From Virgibacillus chiguensis (lineage in GTDB: Bacteria; Bacillota; Bacilli; Bacillales; Amphibacillaceae): a stretch of 64,000 bases of DNA. The notes under the pieces are model-generated. The model worked only from the letters and a program-made list of their open reading frames with translations. It had not been told where the DNA came from and did no database searches. Location: the NCBI RefSeq assembly GCF_900129865.1, contig NZ_FQXD01000008.1:126808-190807 (forward strand), in the 5' to 3' direction. The position numbers and the translations under genes were made by a program. Shown in pieces: positions 58,258-64,000 of this stretch (within the stretch, counting starts at the first letter, position 1; every line of letters begins with the position of its first letter).

Positions 58258-59290
58258 TTACTTTTTCCTCGTTCGTTTATGCCGTTTTTTAACTTTTCTA
58301 CTCTTAGATACATTGGGCTTTTCCCAAGTTCGTTCTCTTTTGGGAATCCGATGTGCCATTTTCCCCATAAAAATTTCTGCAATTGAATAAAAAGATTGTA
58401 AATTTCCGGGAATTATTTCAACATCCAAATCTAGGTGCTGATCAATATAATTTAAAATTTCTTGATCTCTTATAGATTCTATTTCCTTATTAGTAGGAAC
58501 AAAGGGTATTTCCTTATCTGAATGAAAATGAATATAAAATAATTTATCTAAACTGTGACTTAAACAATCCCTTAAAACAACAGCACTTAATTTGTCATAT
58601 TTAGCTGCTGCAACAAGCGCTTTACGAAAATGAAGGGCAGCTTCCTCAAGTTCGCCTATCTGAAAGAGCAGAACTCCTAGGGAATAATAAGATTCTACTT
58701 GAAAAAATCCAGGGCAAGAGAATGCTCAAATGCACTTGCAGCTAATTCTGGACGACCTCCCTTTTCATACAAATTACCAAGGCGATTCCAAATGAAGGAA
58801 TTTAATGGATCCTGTTCAAGTTGGCTTAGTAAATGCTCCTCACCATCGGAAATAAAGGTATGTGAGCTACCATCATACAATTGGTTTTTGCCAAATTCAC
58901 AAATATTATCCGACGACGATCCCATATCAATACTTTTAGCTAACAAACTAGCGATTGCACGCATGAAAAACTCTTGTGGGAACTCCCAATTTCTAGCATT
59001 ATTACAATGTTTACAACGGAAATATCCAGTGGTTTGTATATTTTCGGTTATTTTCTCTGCATTTGGATGTATAAGCATTATTCCTACATTATATTTTCCT
59101 TTACGTCCACAGCTTTTACAAGTAAGCATAAAGTGGTTCTCTGGAAAATTTCGATTTACTTGGTCTTTCGATTTGTATATTTCATTACGTATTTTCCTGG
59201 CAACCATGATGTCGTTGGTGAATCAGGAATAGCTGTTCTTTCTTTGGTTAGCAACTCAACTAATTTCGGGTTAATTTGCGCTTTTACCAT
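58258..59290 (-). pseudogene. Frameshifted zinc-ribbon/TPR protein
   Basis: Three frames together make one plausible protein of about 340 residues. From ATG 59290 the sequence reads MVKAQINPKLVELLTKERTA and on to a shift near 59170. The middle part (58695 to about 59180) has zinc-ribbon CKSCGRKGKY and CKHCNNARNW, then TPR-like helices (NSFIWNRLGNLYEKGGRPEL). At 58700-58710 the frame stops, but in the -1 frame it continues as ESYYSLGVLLFQIGELEEAA and ends with a basic tail (KVKKRHKRTRKK) at 58258. The shift point is TTTTTTC. I do not know its function. It follows the pRiA4b ORF-3 gene by 77 bases. Confidence 0.65.
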
Positions 59291-59367
59291 GTGTGTGTCT
59301 AAATCCTTTCTTTTATCGCGAATATTTTTCGTATACAGCGTCCAAGTTGATTGGAAATATATGCATA

Positions 59368-60639
59368 TTAATCATATTGATCAGGAGATTCGCCTTTCAT
59401 TTCTATAATAGATTCCTTTTCTTCATTTCCCTCTTGTATAGCTTCTATTGTAATATAAAACTCCCACTCATCTCCAAAATCAAATAAGTATAAAAACTTC
59501 TGGCCTTCAAATAAATCTAACTGATTCAAACTAGTCTGATGCGCATAAGGTCCAGTAAAATCCATTCGGGAATTATAAGCATGTTTACTAAATTTTTTGC
59601 CATCCATAAAAAAACTATAAAGATGATCGTCATCAAAATCAAAAGCATACTGAATAAAGTCATGCAAGTTTTCTAACGAAACGGATAATGGCAAACGTAA
59701 CTTTCTCCAGCAATTATTATGTAACATGACTTTAAAAATACAATTTCCAGTGATTCCCAGCTTATATTCATAGGACGGAAGCGTATTTTCTAATTCATCT
59801 TTCGGAAATAATGGCTTTACCGCCTCGATAAATGACGGCGTCCTTTCCTCTTGTTCTATTGCTTCCTTTTTCACGTTTATTTCGTTATGGTATTCAGGAA
59901 TCAACATTTCCATAAAGAAAGAATCTAAACCTGTTAAACCCTCATCTTCACCAGGGCACCATGTATACAATAAAGGTAATCGTAGCTTTTTTAACAGTGG
60001 GTTAAATTTCACTCGTTGCAATTCATGTATAGTTGTACTTTCTTGAACTGTTACTTGCACTTCCCAAAGACCGAAATACTCGAAATAATATAAGAAATAA
60101 CCATAGTCCAGCAACTGTTCAAAGGTTTCACCGTATGTAATTAATGAACACGAATGATTTTCCGCAGTATATAACCATGTTCCATAAGGAATATCTTTTT
60201 CTATAAGTTCTTCCAACCAAAAGTCCACCATGCTTACATATCTTCTGCTGTAGCCCTTAGTCAACTCGTTCCAATCTACTTTCGTCCAAAAAGCTTCCAA
60301 TAATGTCACATATTTTTCCGCTTCTTTTAGTTCTTTAAAAGCAGTAACTCTTTCTTCATCGATCATTAACCGACTTATACTTTTACTTGCCACTTTCCTT
60401 ATTAGGCGCAATTCCATAGCAATATAATATAACAGATGAACATATGGAACATCATCTTGGTTTGCTTTTTCCAAGATAGCTGGTTTATGTGGCGAGAGTT
60501 GTACATAAATAGCTTGTAAGTCTTTTCTAGTAATATATCCACGCGTTTTCGTTAATTTCATACCTTTACTAGCTATATAGTTCAAAAATGTTATAAAATC
60601 TTTACTTAATTTTATAGGATAATCAGCTGTTGTAATCAT
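59368..60639 (-). CDS. Plasmid pRiA4b ORF-3-like domain protein
   Basis: A 423-residue cytosolic protein. Residues of about 1-280 are a helical region without a family I recognise (it resembles the N-terminal part of other Bacillaceae proteins of this sort). Residues of about 285-410 match the pRiA4b ORF-3 domain (YKLGITGNCIFKVMLHNNCW, FIQYAFDFDDDHLYSFFMDG, YLFDFGDEWEFYITIEAI). The function of that domain is unknown. ATG at 60639 has no ribosome site nearby; GGAG is about 35 bases upstream, nine bases before an in-frame ATC, so the true start may differ. Probably cotranscribed with the zinc-ribbon/TPR relic. Confidence 0.85.
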   Translation of the reverse strand: MITTADYPIKLSKDFITFLNYIASKGMKLTKTRGYITRKDLQAIYVQLSPHKPAILEKANQDDVPYVHLLYYIAMELRLIRKVASKSISRLMIDEERVTAFKELKEAEKYVTLLEAFWTKVDWNELTKGYSRRYVSMVDFWLEELIEKDIPYGTWLYTAENHSCSLITYGETFEQLLDYGYFLYYFEYFGLWEVQVTVQESTTIHELQRVKFNPLLKKLRLPLLYTWCPGEDEGLTGLDSFFMEMLIPEYHNEINVKKEAIEQEERTPSFIEAVKPLFPKDELENTLPSYEYKLGITGNCIFKVMLHNNCWRKLRLPLSVSLENLHDFIQYAFDFDDDHLYSFFMDGKKFSKHAYNSRMDFTGPYAHQTSLNQLDLFEGQKFLYLFDFGDEWEFYITIEAIQEGNEEKESIIEMKGESPDQYD

Positions 60640-60698
60640 AGTTTGATTTTTTGTATTTTCGATTGAAAATCACTCCATATATAATAAAGTTTAAAATA

Positions 60699-60890
60699 TC
60701 ATTCATTCTCATTACCAGAGATCCATTGAAAAGCAATAAGAGCTCCAACGAAAGCTGCCAATGCGCTTATTATAATGCCAACAATCCCTTTAAAAGAAAA
60801 ATCCGGCACAAAAAAATAATAAATACATAGAATAAAACCGACAAAACCACCTGTGAACAAAGCTTGCGTAACATTCATTTTCCTATGCAT
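60699..60890 (-). CDS. Small membrane protein, 63 aa
   Basis: Start 60890 (MHRKMNVTQALFTGGF) has AAAGGAG 11 bases upstream. Two hydrophobic helices (about residues 8-25 and 33-53) are joined by a short loop, with a charged end ISGNENE. I do not recognise it, but it resembles the short two-helix YtrH/YuzA-type membrane proteins in being a simple hairpin. It lies 34 bases after the metallophosphoesterase gene and probably shares its transcript. Confidence 0.65.
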   Translation of the reverse strand: MHRKMNVTQALFTGGFVGFILCIYYFFVPDFSFKGIVGIIISALAAFVGALIAFQWISGNENE

Positions 60891-60924
60891 CGTTATTCCA
60901 ACTCCTTTACTTTCACGCGCAAAT

Positions 60925-61797
60925 TTACTTACCATAAGAAACCCTGATCATACTCATTTGGCTCTGATTTAAAAATCGTATTGGGGCAACGCTTGTGCCC
61001 AAACCACTATCAATATATAGAAATTGTTTTGAATGCATGGAATAAGTGCCTTTATCATATGTTGGGAATAACCCTTCATCAGGAGATACGAGTGCTCCAA
61101 GTAAAGGAAGTCTTACTTGCCCACCATGCGTATGACCGCTTAAAATTAAGTCAGCAGCAAGATTACGCTCTTTTTCTACAATAGTAGGTGAGTGAGAAAG
61201 CAATATCGTATAACGGTCATTATTTAAACCAGCAAAAGCTTGCGTGACGTTGTCATGATTTGTAGAACTATCATCAATCCCAACAAGATTTAACTTAACT
61301 TGGTTGATGGTCAGTTCACTATTTTCATTGTTTAACACTTTCACGCCACGCGCTTTAAGCCCTTGTAAAAATCCCTCCTTATTTGGATTTTCCCATTCAT
61401 GATTACCAGTTATAAAAAAGGCCTGTTCCTGCAAAGATGTTAGCTCTTCAACCAACGTAAACATAGGATGAAACTCCGTAGTCTTTCTATCTATTAAATC
61501 TCCTGTAAGAACAATCATATCAGGATTTAAATCTTTTACCGTTTGAATGAGGGCTTCGTTGTTTTCTCCAAACACTTTGTTATGCACATCCGTAATTTGC
61601 AAAATATGAACGGCTTTATCAACGGGGATTTTATTGCTATAAAATTGGAGCTTATTCACTTTAAACGTGTTTGTATCAAGGTATACTTTTACAATAATAA
61701 GGAGAACAGCCGTTACCATAGTAATCAGCAATATTTTCCTCTTCGTTACAAATTTTTTCCTAGGACGCTTATTCATTTCGGCTTGTTGCTGCAACAA
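60925..61797 (-). CDS. Membrane-anchored metallophosphoesterase
   Basis: A 290-residue calcineurin-like phosphoesterase of the YkuE/YaeI type. One N-terminal membrane helix (about residues 22-41) follows a basic stretch, placing the enzyme outside. The two-metal site shows: ITDVHNK, LTGDLIDRK, TGNHEW, LLSHSP and LSGHTHGGQVRLP. Relatives hydrolyse UDP-diacylglucosamine-like lipids or other phosphoesters; the substrate is unknown. The start is TTG at 61797 after a GGAGGGGGGAG site; an ATG seven codons later is possible. Confidence 0.88.
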   Translation of the reverse strand: MLQQQAEMNKRPRKKFVTKRKILLITMVTAVLLIIVKVYLDTNTFKVNKLQFYSNKIPVDKAVHILQITDVHNKVFGENNEALIQTVKDLNPDMIVLTGDLIDRKTTEFHPMFTLVEELTSLQEQAFFITGNHEWENPNKEGFLQGLKARGVKVLNNENSELTINQVKLNLVGIDDSSTNHDNVTQAFAGLNNDRYTILLSHSPTIVEKERNLAADLILSGHTHGGQVRLPLLGALVSPDEGLFPTYDKGTYSMHSKQFLYIDSGLGTSVAPIRFLNQSQMSMIRVSYGK

Positions 61798-61819
61798 AAT
61801 CTCCCCCCTCCTGTTCAGA

Positions 61820-62026
61820 CTAATGGTTACTGTGATCTTTTTTTCTGTTATCTAAAAACTTTTGTGTAGCCATTCCAGCATTAAAAATGGAAGAAATCAT
61901 AACCATGTAAAATAATAGGTTCGTTACATCATTCCCAGTAAATTCCGTATAGGTTGAGACAACATAGATAAAAGCTATTGAAATTAATATCCAACATATA
62001 AATTGCCCTTTGACGGATCGAACCAC
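61820..62026 (-). CDS. Small membrane protein, 68 aa
   Basis: Start GTG at 62026 has GGAGGTG seven bases upstream. Two hydrophobic segments (about residues 8-25 and 35-52) are followed by a basic, His-ending tail (DNRKKDHSNH). No family is recognised. It lies 22 bases before the metallophosphoesterase start and likely opens that three-gene transcript. Confidence 0.65.
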   Translation of the reverse strand: MVRSVKGQFICWILISIAFIYVVSTYTEFTGNDVTNLLFYMVMISSIFNAGMATQKFLDNRKKDHSNH

Positions 62027-62204
62027 TCTCTAACACCTCCCCCATATCTTTTCACATGTACAACTAGAATCAAATTATAAAAACGAGGCCACTGATTCCG
62101 CTACATTTCTTTATTTTTATCGTTAGCTACAATGAAAATAGAAGCAAGCTAGAAAATCTAACTCTTTCTCATACTAAGAATGTTACCCATTATTTTACTA
62201 TAAT

Positions 62205-63431
62205 TTATAAGACATTAAAACAACGCTTTTTAGAAGGTAATCGACTAGCTATCAGCAAAGTGAAAGCGAGTAATAGCATGACAAAAACCCCAGCTATGAC
62301 TGCTATGCGAATAGAAATCATTTGCGCAAGCGTACCTATTATCGTAGTTGTGAAAATAATTAACATCGCCTCAAATAAACGATATATACTACCAACTCTT
62401 CCCATAACATCTGTAGGTATATTGTTTTGATAAAAGGTAAGAAACCCAGCATTGGCATAAGAAATAAAGAAAGCGAGTATAAAAAATCCAATTCCAGCAA
62501 ATAAAAATGTGGTAGAAATAGCATAAATAACATAGCCAAATGAAACAAGCACAGAGCCTAAACCAATGAGCAACGAAACAGCTATCTTCTTTATAAATAA
62601 AGTGTTGATGCAAGCTCCTAGTACGATTCCAGCACCTGCAATCGATACTAAAATGCCGTATTCGCTATTGGATAAAAGCAAGACTTCCTTCGCAAAAGCC
62701 GCTTCCAATGAATCAACCGCACTAGCCATGACAACCATCACACAACTAAATAAGACATAGATCCACATCGTATACTTATGTTCACGGCTAAAATCCATTA
62801 CTACGTTCCAATCTTTCCGTAATATTTTAAAAGATATTTTTTCTTGCATTGTTCCATAATTATTCTCTAAATTAGGCATAAAATAAGTAATTAACCCAGA
62901 GGAAAAGAGAGCGACTGCGTTTATATAGATTGCTAATGTTGGCGTACCAATATAGAACAATAATCCTGCAACTGCTGGACCAATGAAAAAAGCTCCTGAC
63001 GTTACTAAACTATATAGTGCATTGAATCTTTTCCTCTCTTCCTCTGGAATTAATTTCGTAATATAGATAATGGAAACTGGACTAAACATGGCACTTGCCA
63101 TGTTTATGATAAACACAAACAAATAAATAGAAGAAACAGACGATAACAGTGGTAATAAAACAATAAAAAGTGCCCTTATTATATCAAGAAAAATCATTAG
63201 GCTTCGTTTGTTTAAGCGATCAATAAAACTCCCTGCCCAAAAACTGGTAAATAAAGTTGCTAAAGGCTTGATAATATACAATACAGATACAGCTAAAGGA
63301 GAATCTGTCATATCCAAAACAATTAAATTTAACGCAATAAAATAAACCCATTCGCCTATATTGGAAATACCAATGCCAAATAATAATATGCATGCATATT
63401 TCCAGCGTGTTATTTCTTTTTTTAAATTCAA
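62205..63431 (-). CDS. MFS exporter (macrolide-efflux/MFS_3 type)
   Basis: A 408-residue transporter with about 12 helices. The motif AGSFIDRLNKRSLMIFLDI is the MFS_3 version of motif A, and NALYSLVTSGAFFIGPAVAG follows. The C-terminal half has SYANAGFLTFYQNNIPTDVMGRVGSIYR, typical of Mef-like and siderophore exporters. The substrate is unknown. Start is TTG at 63431 with GGAGG eight bases upstream. It is monocistronic. Confidence 0.88.
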   Translation of the reverse strand: MNLKKEITRWKYACILLFGIGISNIGEWVYFIALNLIVLDMTDSPLAVSVLYIIKPLATLFTSFWAGSFIDRLNKRSLMIFLDIIRALFIVLLPLLSSVSSIYLFVFIINMASAMFSPVSIIYITKLIPEEERKRFNALYSLVTSGAFFIGPAVAGLLFYIGTPTLAIYINAVALFSSGLITYFMPNLENNYGTMQEKISFKILRKDWNVVMDFSREHKYTMWIYVLFSCVMVVMASAVDSLEAAFAKEVLLLSNSEYGILVSIAGAGIVLGACINTLFIKKIAVSLLIGLGSVLVSFGYVIYAISTTFLFAGIGFFILAFFISYANAGFLTFYQNNIPTDVMGRVGSIYRLFEAMLIIFTTTIIGTLAQMISIRIAVIAGVFVMLLLAFTLLIASRLPSKKRCFNVL

Positions 63432-63802
63432 ATATCCTTCCTCCCTTAGCTCGGTTCATTTAAGCTTCTTAACCATAAAAAAATTACGTAAGAAACCCCT
63501 GTCTCAAAAAATTAACAAATGCTAAAACTAGCCTTACCTGCAATTTGAAATCTCGAGATACGTATAAAGTGAATCTTCAATCAGTGGGGGCTTTCTTTCA
63601 TTCCCTACTGATTGTTAGTACGGCAAGGGTATGACCTAAAGGCCTTTAAACGAATCAAGGATTTAGAGCTGTTACCTTCACTTAAACGACCACCTGCTAA
63701 AGCAGGTGGATTTAGACATAAATGTCGACGACTAAAGTCGTTTCCCAGGCTAAAGTCCTGCTCAAAGGCCTTAGCTAAAGCATCCTCAAAGCTAGACTAA
63801 AC
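63432..63802. other. Spacer containing the IS605-type end
   Basis: Between the MFS start and the tnpA stop. It holds the right-end-like hairpin region (63565-63635) and four short hairpins (63690-63785). No tnpB is present. Confidence 0.6.
63565..63785 (-). repeat. IS200/IS605 structured end with tandem TAAA-loop hairpins
   Basis: AATCAGTGGGG (63579-63589) pairs with CCCTACTGATT (63603-63613); this part matches the foldback element at 9144-9354. Nearer to tnpA come stem-loops with the same plus-strand loop TAAA: CCACCTGC-TAAA-GCAGGTGG (63690-63709), ACGAC-TAAA-GTCGT (63728-63741), CAGGC-TAAA-GTCCTG (63746-63760) and a weaker AGC-TAAA-GC near 63774-63782. They follow the tnpA stop codon directly. 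Confidence 0.65.
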
Positions 63803-64000
63803 TCATTCTTCTATCCTGAATATTTCGTCCTTACCTTCATTGAATTGATTTGCTATATAATTTCTTATTATTTCTTCCGTTACCGTTCCTACGGTGGCAC
63901 AAAAATATCCTCTTGCCCACAAGTGCTGCCCCCAATATTTCTTTTTAAGTTCTGGAAACTCATCCTGCAATAATCTCGATGATCTTCCTTTTAGATACTG
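63803..64000 (-). mobile_element. tnpA: IS200/IS605 family transposase TnpA, C-terminal part
   Basis: The last 65 codons of a Y1 transposase run off the window edge. Visible are GRSSRLLQDEFPELKKKYWG, HLWARGYFCATVGTVTEEII with the catalytic-Tyr helix region to follow the family pattern, and the tail NQFNEGKDEIFRIEE. TnpA cuts single-stranded element ends at hairpins. The frame is intact as far as visible. The flanking end structure lies at 63565-63785. Confidence 0.88.

Noticed and set aside
58176..58382. 68-codon minus-strand frame
   Set aside because: It overlaps the true end of the frameshifted TPR protein in another frame.

Overview
The window looks like chromosomal DNA of a low-GC, spore-forming Bacillaceae, most like Virgibacillus or Oceanobacillus. 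This is an inference from AT-rich sequence, strong GGAGG-type ribosome binding sites, frequent TTG/GTG starts, a T-box leader, DeoR/IolR, AlsR and LicR-type regulators, a SipW/TasA matrix locus and spore-surface genes (BclA-like collagen protein, NTTRR-F1 domain, appendage-like protein). No rRNA or tRNA genes and no CRISPR array were seen.

Region 1 (1-14700) is an inositol catabolic island. It follows an isochorismatase-family fragment and an unrecognised 160-residue gene. One transcript (iolA-iolB-iolC-iolD-iolJ) runs leftward and is divergent from iolR. A second leftward transcript (iolE, a Gfo/Idh oxidoreductase, a sodium:solute symporter, iolG) supplies uptake and the first steps. Both promoter regions carry TTGRTTA direct repeats at about 11-bp phasing, as expected for IolR. 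Two small IS605-like relics sit inside the island.

Region 2 (14700-27850) holds a dispersed structured repeat, an MFS transporter, a methionyl-tRNA synthetase behind a Met T-box, and a chitobiose-type PTS operon (GH4 glycosidase, EIIB, EIIC, ChbG deacetylase, EIIA) that ends in a NamZ-like muramidase and has a PRD regulator upstream. Region 3 (27350-35600) is the arginine deiminase operon arcA-arcB-arcD-arcC-argR, a 0.9-kb array of 41/42-bp tandem repeats, and argS. Region 4 (36000-43550) is a glycerate operon (CdaR-type regulator, GntP permease, glycerate kinase) and the acetoin genes alsSD with divergent alsR.

Region 5 (44000-51000) is the most unusual. Two adjacent genes encode aerolysin/ETX-MTX2-like proteins, one fused to the NTTRR-F1 spore-surface domain. 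They lie beside a BclA-like collagen protein, an appendage-like cysteine-rich protein and a methyltransferase-glycosyltransferase fusion. This looks like a spore-surface module carrying candidate pore-forming proteins. Region 6 (51200-56300) is a biofilm matrix locus (tapA-like, sipW, tasA) that encloses two secreted phosphoesterases, each ending in a FIMAH-like domain.

Region 7 (56300-64000) has a decayed IS200 transposase, a PhzF protein, a frameshifted TPR/zinc-ribbon gene next to a pRiA4b ORF-3 protein, a membrane metallophosphoesterase with small membrane proteins, an MFS exporter, and the 3' end of an IS200/IS605 tnpA with a structured terminus.
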